From Astrothelium macrocarpum (Eukaryota > Ascomycota > Dothideomycetes > Trypetheliales > Trypetheliaceae), in contig JAGEMR010000038.1 in the NCBI GenBank assembly GCA_021030915.1, forward strand, positions 124,001 through 188,000: a DNA stretch of 64,000 nucleotides, in the 5' to 3' direction. This document shows positions 42,596-56,133 of the stretch, piece after piece. Under the pieces are notes generated by a model that worked only from the letters and a program-made list of their open reading frames with translations, ran no database searches and was not told where the DNA came from. The translations under genes and the position numbers were made by a program. Position 1 is the first letter of the stretch; the number at the start of each line of letters is the position of its first letter.

Positions 42596-45500
42596 TCACT
42601 GGTATGGAATTCCGTTTGTCATATATTGGAATTGATCATACACCCTCGTACTGTAATCCCCGTAGCTCTTCCGACACAGCTCCTTCATGAAATCAGCCGC
42701 TTCCCGCTCGGACTTCTCTAATACAAATCGTTCCCGAAATCGATCAATGGTTTCCGGTTTGAAGCACGGGAGTCCGCTATCCAGCATCACAATCACCACC
42801 TGTATTAGCTTCTCCGCATGCTGTCGGCTAGCCAAAAAAGACTTGATGCAGAGCTCCTCGAACCATTGATATGATTGCGATGTGGTGGATTTATCCGGGC
42901 CCGACATCACAGCCATCATCTCGCTCGTCAATTTGAAGGGTGCCCGTTCGAACTTTACCCCTCCAGGCGCAATGTCGAAGCAGAATCCGAAATCAATATG
43001 GAGAATATGTCCTGCATCGTCAAGCATGATGTTTCCATTGTGCCTGTCCTTGAACTGTAGCAAATAGCTGATCACGCTGTACGCTGCCATGCTCTTGACA
43101 AAATTCGTTCTGGCAGCTTGAAAGCGTATACTATCTTCGCCACCATACTTGCTCACGAAATATTCGTACAACCCGTTGACAGCCTCGCGGCCAAGCATGT
43201 CGCGGGAGATGGAGTTGGGTAGAAAATCGATAACTCCGCATCCTGGCGCCGTGGCTGTTACACGATACGGGTGAACATATACGTCAAGGCCAATGCTAGC
43301 AAAGATGCCGCGAAAGCAAGAAATCATTTGCAATGCCAAAACATCCTGCCTACAGTCATCGCCGACTTTGAAAATGGCCGACTGCCAAACTTCGTACGTG
43401 CGCTCGGGCTTAGTTGAGAAAGCGTTTGGGTTTCCACCCTGGTCCTCGGATTCAGCATCTTCTATATCGATTTTTGCTTTCCGAATGCGAAAGGTCGCCA
43501 TGTATGGCGCTTTGGCGTGGCTTTGCAAAGGTTTGCCAGATTTACGATCAATGCCAACCACAACACCATCTGGATTGCTGGGAAGATAGACGCCAACATC
43601 GACTTTGATCTTGCGTAATTCTTCTTCGATCTTTTGCTTCTTCACAGGCTTAGATTCCTTGATAAAAGGTTTGAGTTTACCGGATATGCTCGTGACTTCG
43701 TTGAAGAAGGAGAATTCTCGCTCGTAGAATTCGCGGTCCTCTGGGGAAAAGCTGCCGACCAAGCTATCCATAACATTGTCAAGAGCTGGCTTGATGCCAT
43801 CAGGCTGCTCGAGGTCAGTGATTTCAGACTTAGGACGAGAGCTGTAATCTTACCTCTGTAGCGTCCTCATCTTTGTACGAGTTTGCTTTCATGTTCCAAA
43901 TGATCTGGTGGGCAAACAATTGGGAAAACTTGGCCGTCTCGATGATGTAACGCTCAACGTAGCCGAGGACATCATATCGAAGTGTCTGAACGATTTGCGG
44001 AACAAAGAAAAAGGTGACGTCAACAGAGTGGGAATCAAGTGCGCGCATTGCATACTGGATAATAAAGGGGTGATTACCGTGAGCGGGGAGGAAGTAAGTG
44101 ACGGCGGTGATTGGATTTACCGGTGCCCAATAAAGTAAGTACTATTGCGAGTCAGTAGAGCCTGGAAGTTGAGTCGGCGGTAAGCAGACCTTGAGCTGCC
44201 ATGAAAGGTCTCTCGGCAGGCTGGGACCAACCATGAGATAGAGCGCATCTGATACGTCAACAACTTTCTCGGGGGAGCGGACGATTAGTGATCGAATCTC
44301 ATTGTGCATTTTTTGCGAAGTAAATCTTGTCGCAAGCTGTATAGCAAGAGCAGGGCTTTCTGACCACGCAGTGTCCAAAAGAGAAATCAGAGTTGCCTTT
44401 TGCTTTGTCAATTTACAGAGTAAGAATAATTCAAGCATACTCACGTCTGCTGGGGCCCTTGCATGATTGCTAGGTATCATGTGCTGCTTCCGTTCTTGAC
44501 CAAGTGGATAGAGCCAGACGGTTAGCCGAGTCTGCTCACTATTAATGAGGGCGAGAAGAAGATCTTGCTTGAACTGAAGAGTCTTCAGAAGGGTTGTCGG
44601 CTTTGCTGCGATCCCTGCGACTGCGTTCAAGGCATTCGCAACATCCGTAAGAAGGTGGACCTCTGCCTTGATTTGAAGTTTATTGCTTCCGAAAGACCAT
44701 CTGCACGAATTAGTTGAATCAAGAGATAAGTCAAGGGCGAAGGCTACCTTGGGGGAATAGCAAACCACGCCAAAGCAGAGGATAGAACTCTGTCCTTGAG
44801 TCGCCAACGCAGAGCAACGTTGGTGTTTGTACCATATCGCAGTATCTGTAGACCCAGCAGGATAACGTAAAAATGATTTTCTCGTAGAAGTGGCGAACCC
44901 ATAGTATGTTGCATTCCAGTAAGTGTGACATGTATTAGTCGATAATAGGTCCTTTCCACCTGAGGGCTGCACAGTCTAGTCGCATTGAAATGGCTGGAGA
45001 GGAATTGGAGCAATCGAAAATGCGGTGCGATGAGATTCTGGGTATCTTGCTGTCGTTTGGCAACAGCATCTCGGTCCGACGGGGCGAACTCTTCTTTGCC
45101 ATAGAATGGATCGGCGTATCTTTTGCCAATTAGCATTATCCAATGGAACGAACAGGCACATTCACCTGATTTTGTCGTGGAACATGCCCATTCTCTTACG
45201 AACAGAGTTCTCCCAATTCATAGCTATCTCAACCAGAATCCTTGTTTCCATTTGCGGATTCTCTTTGATCACACCCATCCACAGTGATATTCCGAGCTTT
45301 ATGGACTGCTTCGTAAAGATTGTGAAAGGAACGCTGACTAAAAGGTGAACAAGCGCACATTGATCATCAGCTGACTGGCAAAGTATAGCAGCTGCACTTC
45401 TTAAATTATCCCGGATCTCTTTGCTTGGTACTGACTTGCGACTCATGGCTTGTTTTTTCGTCTCGGAAAGTAATGATGTAACTTCGCGTATGCACGTGCT

Positions 45501-48500
45501 GTCCTGAGCGAACTGATGCGTATCCGCTTCCCCATTGCTGTATGATGGCTTTGCTTTGCAAAGATCCGCCACCGTATCATCCAGGCGATAGTCTTGACGT
45601 GTCGTGTATTGCGCGATGAAGTCTGAACCTGTGTTGATGCTAAAGTCCCTTTGCATCTCGATAGAACCGAGTCTTTGATCTGTCGATGGTATGACTGAGC
45701 CCATCTCAAGCGCAAAAGACCTTCCAAGAGCAATATGTCCGTATGCACCGTCATCGTTGTGCTCGGAAAGATAGGTTTGTAAGAGACCCTTGACATCCAG
45801 AGGTGCGATATTTATCGCGTCAAGAATCCAGCCCTTCGCTTTCTGATACAGGCGAGTCAACGTTGTCTGACGGAATGCATAATTGTCTGAAAGCTCCAGA
45901 GAAAAATTCTCTTTTGATGAGGTGTATTTCGATTTCCAGTCGTATTCTTCGATATCAGCCTCCAGGTAACTATAGTACATGATCGATAACAACTCGAGCA
46001 ATGTGAAGAGAGACCGTTTTTGGCAAAGCGCGGAGGGGATTTGGTGAATTATAACGTCCGCGGTGCGGAAAGCCGCTCGTTGGACTCGTTCGATGCGATG
46101 ACAGCATCCTGTAAAGAGCGCTGACAGTTGCTGAGCAACATATGGCGCAGAGAATGTATGAGCTTTTCCCTGAAGAGCTATGTCGATGTATCCCTTTACC
46201 GTCCTATCTGTGATGGCCAGCATGCAATTACCCATTGCGGCAGATTTGAGTTTTGGATCAAGAAAGGAGTACAAGTTTTTGCTAGTGTCTCCATTGATGG
46301 CACGCAAATATGATATGAGGTATGTCGATCGGAGAAAAACAACTTCCGGATAGCTAAGAGATCTGATATCGGATTCACAGCCAGGGAGGAGATGGATTAG
46401 ATCAGTTTTTTCCTCCGTGGTTCGTTGAGGGCTCATCGCTCTTCGCAGCACAGGATTGAGTTCAACGTCACTCTCAACTTGATCATGGGCGCTTTCAGGG
46501 ATTGTGGGTCGTGTGCATTCGGCAATGATCTCAAGATCTTTCAAATGCCGTTGACCAAATTTGGTTGTTGTGTTGAAGCCGTGAATCACCATGTTGAACC
46601 ATGCATCGCGTTGTAGAATAGAAATGTGATCTTGCTGGTGAGGTCTTTCAGTTTCTAACTGGTGGGTCGCATACAGCCTCGCCAATGGTGCTAGTAATTC
46701 TGCAATCTCTTGAGATGCAAGCTCCATGTCCAGGTCGCGACTGTTATTGGTTTCGTGCGCATCGCCTTTGCTGACGATGGTCTCAAGTAGGTGACACAAA
46801 TACACTTCATATTTGTCAGAATCCGGTGTTATATACTCGGAGATGCGAATTAAGGCCATTCGAATCTTGACCAATCAATCAGCATAGACTATATCTTCAT
46901 TTCGATGCAACTTACCGAAGTTAAGAGAAGCTGGTTTCGCTGAAGAAGAGCATCGTGGGATAACCTGGAATACAACTTGAGCAAAGAACGAAACTCGATC
47001 GATCTACCATATATGCTTAGGGCGGCAACTTCAGTTATGATCTGTGCGTCGACTGCAGAATTGACCCGACCAATCTTTTGCACAAGCATTGATTGCGCAA
47101 GAGCTATCATCTTCTCGTCTTCGTTCTTAATGGCAACGCCAACGATTGTTTGTATAACTGTTCCATAGACTGCAGAGCAGTCATCAGCATCATTGAGGTC
47201 AAGTGAGAGTGAGCTGCCGGCTGGTAGCTGCCTTTTTCCATTGATACCATGGCCAGCTTTGACTGCACCGCCATTGAGTGAGGTTTGAATACCAGTACGA
47301 TCAGTCGTCGATGTGGGGCTCAACACATTCCCAAGGCTATATAGAGTAGTTATAGTTGTGTCTTCGGGTAACACACCAAGTATAATCGATAATGTGCGAG
47401 CGACAGTTGGGGCGAGGCCCGTGTTGAAGTTACCTTGGACGATGTATCGAGGCAATGACCTACAGAGATTGGATGCAATATTCTGTGACGTTTGACCGAG
47501 TATGGCTAAAATTTTTAGCACAACCGTGCCAAGGTCTTCGTCAACCATTTGCACCGGATCTGCAAGTGTCGATTCTGACCAACTTAAGAGAAGGTCGGGA
47601 TCTGCAGCATCTTCTTGGAGAAGTGAACAGCAGAGAAAGCTTTTTAGGGCATAAGCCTTGATGAGGAATGCTAGGCGATGTTGCCAAGCGGAACTAAGTG
47701 AAAGGTAATCAGCACCAGCTTCTATCGCCATAAGCTCGTCAGCGGCAATGTCTGCAATCGACTCTACAACTTCGGTGTTGCTTGACGTGTTCTTGGTTTC
47801 TTGAAGCACTTTCTTGGACTGTAGAATGTCAAGAACATCATCATCGTCACTGGCGAGGCTCTGAGGGATTGCCAAGAGCGAAACACTTGAACACATGAAT
47901 GCCATAAAAGCCTGTCTTAAAAGTATTGCCCCCAAAGGTCGACGAATCGCAGCATAATGTTTCACCCATCTTTTCCACTCTTTTGCTTCGTAGGCTAAGT
48001 TTTTGGTGTTGCGAAGTGTAGACAAGGCAGTTTCAAAACCGGTCATGAATCTTTCGGATAGAATATCTCTAACCATTGTAATCAGCCGTATCCGTTCGCT
48101 AGCATGGAAGAAGCTTGCGTTCTTGGCAATTGCCTCAAGAAACCCGAGGAGGGAGATTGCAAGACGTATGGGTTGAATAATTCCAAGCGACAAGGGTTTT
48201 TCGTACACCTCGCGGCTGTCATCCGTGTCCCCATGCGTGCCGGGATTGGCACTGGTTCTTGCGAGACCAGCACACGTGTCCACGTAGTCAACCAAAGCCG
48301 AGACAACTTCATCTCGAAGATAGACTGCTTTTCTACCAGAATGGAGCAAGCCCGATGTTATATTAAGTGTGAGTAGTTCCCAAGGCGAGGGTTCAAAGTC
48401 TCTGAGGAAGGGAGATTGGTGAAAAGATTGTTTAGGCGTGGTTGGAAGATATTGTTTTAGATGAGGAATCAATTGCTCTGCATCCTGCGGGATGGACACG

Positions 48501-48820
48501 TGTACGGCAGCTTTGCTGAGGGCAATAATTGTTTCTAGTTCACGAAGACTCTGCGTGAATCAGTCAGTTGCTGTGATTGCGTCTCGCAGGGCATTGGAGC
48601 GTGGGAAATGACCTACCATAGGAGCATCTGGGCTTGAAATCTCATTCTGGTCGACTAAACGAGCCAGTCCATTTGGTTGAGAGGGTCTCCGGGAGTACAG
48701 CTGACAAAGTCGTTTTAGTTCATAGCTTTGTGCTGACGTTGTGGGCTGCTGTATGGAGAGAACAGCAAGTTTCTCAAAGGCATTGCGCCGCAGGCTACGA
48801 GGCGGGGGCAGAGGAGACAT
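42596..48820 (-). CDS. STT4: Phosphatidylinositol 4-kinase STT4 (type III alpha)
   Basis: Makes PI4P at the plasma membrane. Eight exons: 48820-48617, 48550-46916, 46865-45166, 45119-44748, 44700-44445, 44396-44190, 44141-43854 and 43807-42596, giving 1957 residues, as expected. The last exon carries the lipid-kinase domain: DDCRQDVLALQMISCF, the catalytic loop DRHNGNIMLDDAGHILHIDF with DFG-type GF following, and the C-terminal MTNGIPYQ. Ahead of it are the helical (PIK) segment around DALYLMVGPSLPRDLSWQLK and the YLLYWAPVNPITAVTYFLP block. The exon 5/6 intron (48 nt) is in frame and stop-free. All phases agree. The promoter side faces the BRN1 3' end. Confidence 0.96.
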
Positions 48821-49228
48821 GGTGACATTGAATTGGCGCGTAGGCTAGGCAAAAAGCTGCGGCCATGCTACCAGCTTAGAAGATGGTGTTCCATTGCTAA
48901 TGTAGACCCAGGAGATATCTGGTGGTTGGCGAAGTGTTGACTACCTCAATGTTGGCCGTGGTAGGTACTCGAGCTGCAGGTGGGCCGGCCCGCGGCAAGT
49001 ACGACATTCAGGTACGGAATACCTTGCCTGCCTAAGGCTACACGTCTTCCTTCTTCGGTGCTACAAGATCGTTCAAAGAGTCGACCAAACGTAAAATTAC
49101 AGTTGTCAACTGTCCAAGATGCACTCAATTTCCATTACGAGGTATACTAGTTTCATACACGTCTGGAGACGTCTCAATTTCTCGAACAATGAAAACTGTC
49201 TAGACTGTATCGCGTACTGGCTGACCAA
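48821..49228. other. STT4 upstream region
   Basis: About 400 bp between the BRN1 stop and the STT4 start on the same strand. It contains GGTACGGAATACCTT and CCTAAGG near 49012-49037, partly resembling the palindromes at 20.3 and 41.3 kb. No gene recognised. Confidence 0.5.
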
Positions 49229-51882
49229 CTAGCCTGCGACTGCCGTCGTACTGTCAAAGGTCAAATCTCTCCTGATCCTCAGATTCGTAAAATGCTCTTC
49301 ATTGTTGAGTACCAGTCCTTTCTCGTTGGCAAGATGGAGCAGGCAAATGAAGCAATAGGACGTTGAAATATCTGCCATGGCCTGCTTTGAGTACACGCCT
49401 TGTAAGTTGTTCATAATGTCCGTGAATCTTAAGGATCCATCTTCGGCCTGCGTAACGGGAGGCGCAACTGGTTTGGATGGTGTTTGTGGTGGTAATGTCT
49501 GCATGGTTGTGAGCTCTCTAATAACAATGACTGGAGCTCGGATCGTCACCTGCTCATATCCGATACCTCGCCATAGCTCTTCCTTCAATCGCCTGACATC
49601 GACTTTCTTTGCAACTCGTGCGTATTGGACGTACTCCGGCCTGGATCTCCGACTTTGTGCCACTAGTTGGGCACCAAAAGCTGCTTCTCGATTGCTATCC
49701 AAAATGTCTATCATCGGCGCAGCACCGCCATCTGCACCTTCGATGGGCGGCGAGAACATTTCTCGCGCGTCAGCAAAAATATCATCGTCGTCATCTTCAA
49801 TACCTCCTGCCTGCCCGAGTCCGTCGTCCTGGAAGAAGTTGGCATTATAATCTCCTTGCGCTTCTTGTCCTTCGGCGTTTGTGAGATCTTGTTTCTGCGC
49901 CCAAAATGCTTCATCCACATCCTCTTTGCTATTTTCATGGTGTATTGGTCTGGATTGACTACCTGGTCCAGCCTTCCGGGCCCCAAGACGCGCTTTCGGT
50001 TTCAAAAATAATCGGAGTAGTTGACGCGAATTGAAGTGTTTGTCGTCTGGAAGTAAATTTCTTGTCTTCGACTTCCATTGGGCCTTGGGAAGGGAAATAG
50101 CCGAATTCGAGTTTGCTGGTGTGTACAGTATGTCGGCCAACGATTGGGACATGGAGGCGCTAAAGTCGATCTCGAAGGGTTCCTTTTCTTTTCTACGTTG
50201 CTTCGGACCATCTTCTTTGGCGGTTTCCTTGATTCTCTTGATTTTCCAATGCTCTGGACCAGCCCATTGCTTTTTGAGTGCCTCATCGAAATAGCGAAGA
50301 ATGTTTTCATGGTCATCCTGCCTGCCTTTGCCCAAGGTAACGCCGTAATGCGTACTGTCTGGATCGTAGCTTCCGATCTCTCCCTTCTCAGCATCGTCAC
50401 CAATTCCGTCATCCACACCAGGCAGAACTTGCACACGCTTCTGCGGTTCAAGTATCGCCTCTCTTGCCCACGCCTCCCCCCCTTCACCGAATCCAGTATC
50501 GGGTGGAAGGTCAAAGCCGCCCAGAGGACTGTCATCCTCATCAAAACCTATTGCATTGTTTTCATCCGAAAATATGCCGGACTTGGTATGGTTGTCCTGT
50601 TGTTCTGCCTTCTTGGGGCTTCTCCAGTCTTCTGGAGGCGCTTTCAGGAACGGAAGGTCAAGAGTACCGTTGGTGTCGCCAAGTTCAAAGGTTTCTAAGG
50701 ACGGACAAATCTTTTGTCCGTCTAGAGCGGTCAGGTCTGGAAGGAATTTGACACCGAGAGCAGCAATGTCAATCTCGCCATCTTGTTGATCAGTTTGAAC
50801 ATCCTGGAATTGACTCGGCGGTTCTCCATTTCGATTTCCGTCCGTATCAATAGAAGCCCCTTCGCTGTTATCGAGGCTCTCGTGCTGAGCATCGTCACTA
50901 CTGTCGAACACTATCCGTCCTTCTCCATCTATTGCAAGATGGTTGAGCAAGAGGCCCTTTGCGCCCCCTTCGTCAAAATCTGCAGACGCCTTTTTAAACA
51001 GTGGATCAACCGAAAATTCAAGTTCCATTTTTTTGAGCTGTAGCTGTGCGAACGTGGTGGCCAAAGTCGCTTCGGCTGTCTTTTGAGTCTAGTCTTTGTC
51101 ATTAACACGACATTATTCGCTAAACTATCTTGAATGGTGATACTGACCTTCTTCTTAGCCCGTTTTTTGGCGCCGTCTTCGCCTTCCTCCTCGTCCCCTT
51201 CCCCGTCGTCACCCTCAGCCTCATCTTCTTTTCTTTTCTTATTGCCGCTATCTGCTAAACTACTCAACATTCTGCCCGTTTCGGTAGCAACGCCATCCAC
51301 TCTGCTCGTGTAAATCTTGACACATCCATCAAGTGTGCAACTCGCCTTTTGAAAGTTGACTCCATCGCCTTCCTTGAGCAGTGACATATCGTGGAAGTAG
51401 TCGATCAGTGCGAAATTCCAAGCGTTAGTTGCGTTGATTTTCTAGAAAATCATTAGCCAATTGCTAGATGTAGACGAGAGTCCAGGATCCTACATTGTCC
51501 GTGGCCATCTTCATCCATTCCTCGAAGTTGGCGAGAATAGGTACTCTTTTCATTGGTGTGACGGCATTTCCTCCTATGGACAATTTCCGTAGCGGATCTT
51601 GACTAGGAGTGTGAGGACTTTGGCTTCCACCGACAAGCGACTTCCTGCGTCGAACTGGTGTCGCAGCGGCTCTGATCTGATCCATTTGGGACTCATAGTG
51701 AGCCTGTCGCGACTGTAACCTTTTCGCCTTTTCTTGTTTGTCATCGTTGAGAGGGATCCTATCATGCAGATTAGACGCTGTCCTCGGAAGAGATTGACGA
51801 CATACTTGATGGGACTGCCTTTGTATGGCGTTTGGGCTAGCTGTGTGCTGCTTGCGCGGGGCGCATTCGCCACACGAGGCAT
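49229..51882 (-). CDS. BRN1: Condensin subunit 2 (kleisin, CAP-H)
   Basis: Kleisin that bridges SMC2 and SMC4 in condensin for mitotic chromosome compaction. Four exons: 51882-51806, 51758-51494, 51441-51148 and 51079-49229, giving 828 residues. The N-terminal kleisin block is clear: IPLNDDKQEKAKRLQSRQAH, NFEEWMKMATDN, KINATNAWNFALIDYFHDMS, NFQKASCTLDGCVKIYTSRV. Then come KKMELEFSVDPLFKKASADF, DEGGAKGLLLNHLAID, and the C-terminal winged-helix part (YVQYARVAKKVDVRRLKEEL, SYCFICLLHLANEKGLVL). An acidic Glu/Asp/Gly-rich run near residue 190 and a long acidic middle are typical. It diverges from the NCX gene with 362 bp between starts. Confidence 0.95.
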
Positions 51883-52244
51883 ACTGGATAATCTCGATGT
51901 TGTATCGGGCAGACAGTCAGATGTGGGATTGGAGGGGAATTGTAGAGATATCGAGTTCGCGGCATCAAAGTGTAAACAAACTATGCCGAATCAGGCAGAT
52001 ACGTGTTGCATCAGTGATGTGGCTAGTGCTGACTGCGCCACCCGATGCCCAACGGACCGCGCCTCACTTCACGGGCCCGTCGTCATCGCCGCAACACCTT
52101 GAGCTTCTTCTCCATCGTACCCGGTGCCCTCCTTGTGTTTCGTCCTCTTGTTTCTGTTCCCCTTTCTGGTATCCTACCTTTTTGGCTGGCCCAATGCATC
52201 ATGCCACAGCCTCGCTACTGGATCTGTAGAAATCCTGCTCAAAC
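51883..52244. promoter_or_regulatory. Bidirectional promoter between BRN1 and NCX gene
   Basis: 362 bp between two start codons pointing away from each other. No specific factor site was identified with confidence. Confidence 0.5.
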
Positions 52245-55200
52245 ATGGCAGTCTTTGAATCGTCCGGCCACCGGTACCATGGCCTGTTTCAAAGGACTGC
52301 CTTTTCTGCCAGGCCCTTCTTCCTGACAATCATTGTTATGTGCGCACTCACTCTATTTGGTCAATATCGTTCGGGATCCTCCTCAACCGAATCTATATCC
52401 AATCATCTCCTTCTCCAGCCAAGGGCTCCCACTCTATTGCTAAAGAGTCAAGATGTTTGTTACCACGCTTTTACTACCAGCCGGCCTTGGCATTTCTACG
52501 GTACCTAATATCTTCTCTAGTGTCGGCTTATTCACCAAGCATATGATCAATGCGCTTTCGTCCACGCCTCCTGTTCCGATGAAGAAGCCGGCCTTCTTTC
52601 CTATCTCAACTTCTACTACTGCCTTCTCCCTCAGGCAAAGCCATTCGCATTTACCCTCATAATCCTGTGGTTAGGGCTCCTTTTTAGTACCATTGGAATA
52701 GCCGCCTCGGATTTCTTTTGCATCAATCTTAGTACCATTGCCGGTATCCTTGGCATGAGCGAATCAATGGCCGGCGTTACATTCTTAGCTTTTGGGAACG
52801 GCAGTCCTGATGTGTTCTCTACATACGTGGCTATGAGCACGCACAGCGGAAGTCTGGCAATAGGAGAACTAATCGGCGCAGCCGGTTTTATTACAGCAGT
52901 TGTTGCAGGCAGCATGGCATTGGTGCGGCCCTTTCGTGTGGCCAGGAAAAGCTTCGTGCGGGATGTAGGCTTCTTCATTGTCGCTGCTGCTTTTAGCTTG
53001 GCGTTCATCTATGACGGAAAATTGACGTTATTGGAATGCACGGCCATGGTGGGTTTCTACGCCTTTTATGTATGCTTTGTGGTGCTTTGGCACTGGTGGC
53101 ATGGTCGGAAAAGACAAAAACGAGACAAAGACGTCGCTGCGAGGGGTCACTTTGAGCTTCCTGGCGAGGAAACGGGCGTTCAAGAGCCCTACTACGACGA
53201 TCCAGAAGATGCTCCTCAACCAACACCGAGAATCTCACGACAGCCTTCGGTGGATGATTTTTCCAGTCTTGAACGAGGAGGAAGCATCAGAACTCTTGAA
53301 ATCGACGATGACGAAGAGGTAGAAACGGGAAGGCTTATGGGGGAATTGAGTAACAATATGCGACTTCGACGACCGATGGCAGGGACCCGTAGTCGGAGCA
53401 GTACCCTGAATCCGATACGGCCCAGTCTTGTGGGCGCATTGGAGTTTCGCTCTGTTCTCGATTCCTTACAAAAATCAAGGAACATTCAGGCTCTGCCAAT
53501 CAACCTCCGCAGGTATTCCGACGACCCGAATTCAACTCTAAATCGACAGTCCGATCAGCTGTCGACCGTCTCCGGACCGGCAGCGGCAGAGCGCCATCAG
53601 AATAGTCAGCAAGCCGGCAAATTAGTGGTTGCGCCTCATCCCAACCAAACGGAGCGTATTGATCATTTTGGTCGTGTCAGAGCTGCTTCTGCTGCTGCTA
53701 CCGTTGAGTCAAATCTGCGGCACGATGCTGCAGGCGCTGGAAGTTCGTCGAAACTGAATGCTGTTCCTGAAATCGACCTACTCGGCACTACGACGGAGAC
53801 GACCCGGGATGTGCAACCTCAAACTTTGTCAACAACTGCGACATCGCAGCTATCATCGTCTGAAATTGATAAGGCTAGATCACCAAGGCCGTCACTATCA
53901 CCATCTGTGTCCGAGAACGCCAGTTCAAGAGACCCCAGTCCTAATCCTCGTTCTCCTGGACAATCTTTTCTGAACCACCCTGCCTTGCGTGATTTGGAAA
54001 GCCTAGGTCATTCTCACTGCAACAAAAACGCGATCGAACGCCTCCAGGTCAATTCTTCACCTCACGAGTCTCCCAAGTCACTTCAACCTCGTAGTTTGCC
54101 GAAACTGGACGTTCCTGGTAGCAATATCCATCCACGTACTATATCCGGCGCTTCGTCTCCGATATCTCCATTCCCTACCTTTACTGATGCTCCTCGCTCC
54201 CAGAGCCCCATCGGCATCCCGGTGTTGGAATATCCTGCAAGCGCATCCGAAGATGCACATTATCCGCACGACCCTTTTGACGAAGCGCTTCAAGAAAAGC
54301 CATTGAGATGGTGGCCCTATTCTCTTTGGCCTCCTCCTCGCGTCCTGTTGTCTACACTATTTCCAACGCTTTATTGCTGGCGAAACAAGAACCCTTGGGA
54401 AAAATTTCTTGGTCTTGTTGCTGCCCCAAGTGTTTTCCTTTTGACAATCACTTTGCCAGTGGTTGAGCCCACCAGAGATGATGAAGATGGAGATAATCCA
54501 GCAGTGGCGAATGATGATGGCACTACATCTATGAAACCAAGAAATAACCAGGCAAGTGGAACGCCTGAGAGCCCTTCCATTCAAGGTCTGGAGCAGATCC
54601 CAAATCCTTCTATGCATTATAAATCATTTGGTGGTCATGGTGATACGGCAACCATTGCTGTTGAAGTCGAAGCTCGACATCAACAACAACAGCAACGATG
54701 CTCCCCAAGTCTATCACGACAATCTACAAATCCAAAATCCCGTTCCTCTCAACCCTCGCAGAGACAAACTCGACCGCTTGCTGCTGAGCCTATCCTCCCG
54801 TCTGATCTTCCCACCCCTTCAGTTCCTCCATCTTCTGGTCGTGATTGGAATCGATGGCTCATTATTCTGCAATGCTTTACTGCCCCATTTTTCATTGTCT
54901 TCATCTTATGGGCTAATGGTGCCTTTACTTCTACGTCTTCCTCGAATCCTGAAGGGTTCCCATCCACGCGAGATCTCTTCAAGCCAACTCTAATTTCTCT
55001 TCTTGCCTCTCTAATCTCCCTTATTCTGCTACTGCTGACCACAACTCCAGAAAATCCTCCAAAGTGGCGGCCTCTGCTCTGCTTTGTTGGATTTGCTGTA
55101 TCTATAGCTTGGATCAGCACTGTGGCAGGAGAGGTTGTAGGAGTCCTAAAGACCCTGGGAGTCGTTCTCAATATTTCCGACGCCATCCTTGGTTTGACAA

Positions 55201-55625
55201 TTTTTGCCGTTGGAAATTCACTTGGAGACTTGGTGGCCGACATTACCGTTGCTCGTCTTGGATACCCTGTCATGGCGCTCAGTGCCTGTTTTGGTGGTCC
55301 CATGCTCAATATACTTCTCGGCATTGGTATATCCGGGCTGGCAATGATAGTGCGTGCTGCTGACCAGAAGCATTATCGCCATCCGCAAAATCAGTTAAAA
55401 TACAAACCTTACGAAATTGATGTCGGTAGTACGCTTTTGGTCTCCGGTGCTGTGCTGCTCGTGACACTTGTCGGGTTACTCATCGTTGTACCAATGAACA
55501 AGTGGAGAATGGATCGGAAAGTAGGTTGGGGATTGATATCATTGTGGGTGCTTGGTACGGTGGGAAATGTCGTGCTGGAGGCGACCGGGTTCGAGATGGG
55601 AGTAAAGAGAAACGAGGAAGCCTAG
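52245..55625 (+). CDS. NCX-type sodium/calcium exchanger family protein
   Basis: Member of the cation/Ca2+ exchanger superfamily with two Na_Ca_ex repeats, of the fungal YDL206W-like group. Exons 52245-52454 and 52521-55625 are joined by a 66-nt intron, giving 1104 residues. A hydrophobic segment near the N-terminus (FFLTIIVMCALTLFG) precedes a Cys-rich luminal stretch (DCRLIHQAYDQCAFVHASCS) that matches the family and fixes the splice. The alpha-1 repeat is VTFLAFGNGSPDVFSTYVAM near 154-175, and alpha-2 is LTIFAVGNSLGDLVADITVA near 962-980. Between them lies a very long hydrophilic Ser/Pro-rich loop of several hundred residues. Ion specificity and membrane are not determined by sequence; vacuole or ER is likely. 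Confidence 0.9.
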
Positions 55626-56133
55626 GCCAAGTAAGCCGAGTCAGCATGAAAAGTGGACGGGCATCTACGGCGTTTTATACCATTGTCATTCGCAAACTAA
55701 GTAGCAGCTCTTGGCTTGGAGTACGTACTGATAAATTCCTAAACTATGCAGGAGCAAAATGAGGTCTTGCCAAAAGAGCGAGGTAAACGCATTCTTATTG
55801 AACTACCCAGTTCTAAATTCATCAAATGTATCTTATATAAGCGTTGGGGCTTACTTTTTACCCAAACATCGCTGGCGCTTTAGATCTCGAAGTTGTTAAC
55901 AGCGGAGGCGGGCCGGGGATTCTGATGTTGGATTTCGAGATCATGGCTTTGCTTGATATAAACTCACAATCTCTGTCTTGTATATTTACTTGAAACTTCT
56001 TGGATGGGAGAGGAGCTTATTCTATGTCTATCTACATTACTGAATCTGTATTATACGAACGACGGCCAAGGGGTATAGTGCAGGTAGTGCCCAGCTTTAC
56101 TATCAAGCCTCTAAAAATTCTGCTTTCTTCATC
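55626..56133. other. Convergent 3' region between NCX gene and MFS gene
   Basis: About 500 bp between two converging stop codons. Nothing recognised. Confidence 0.5.
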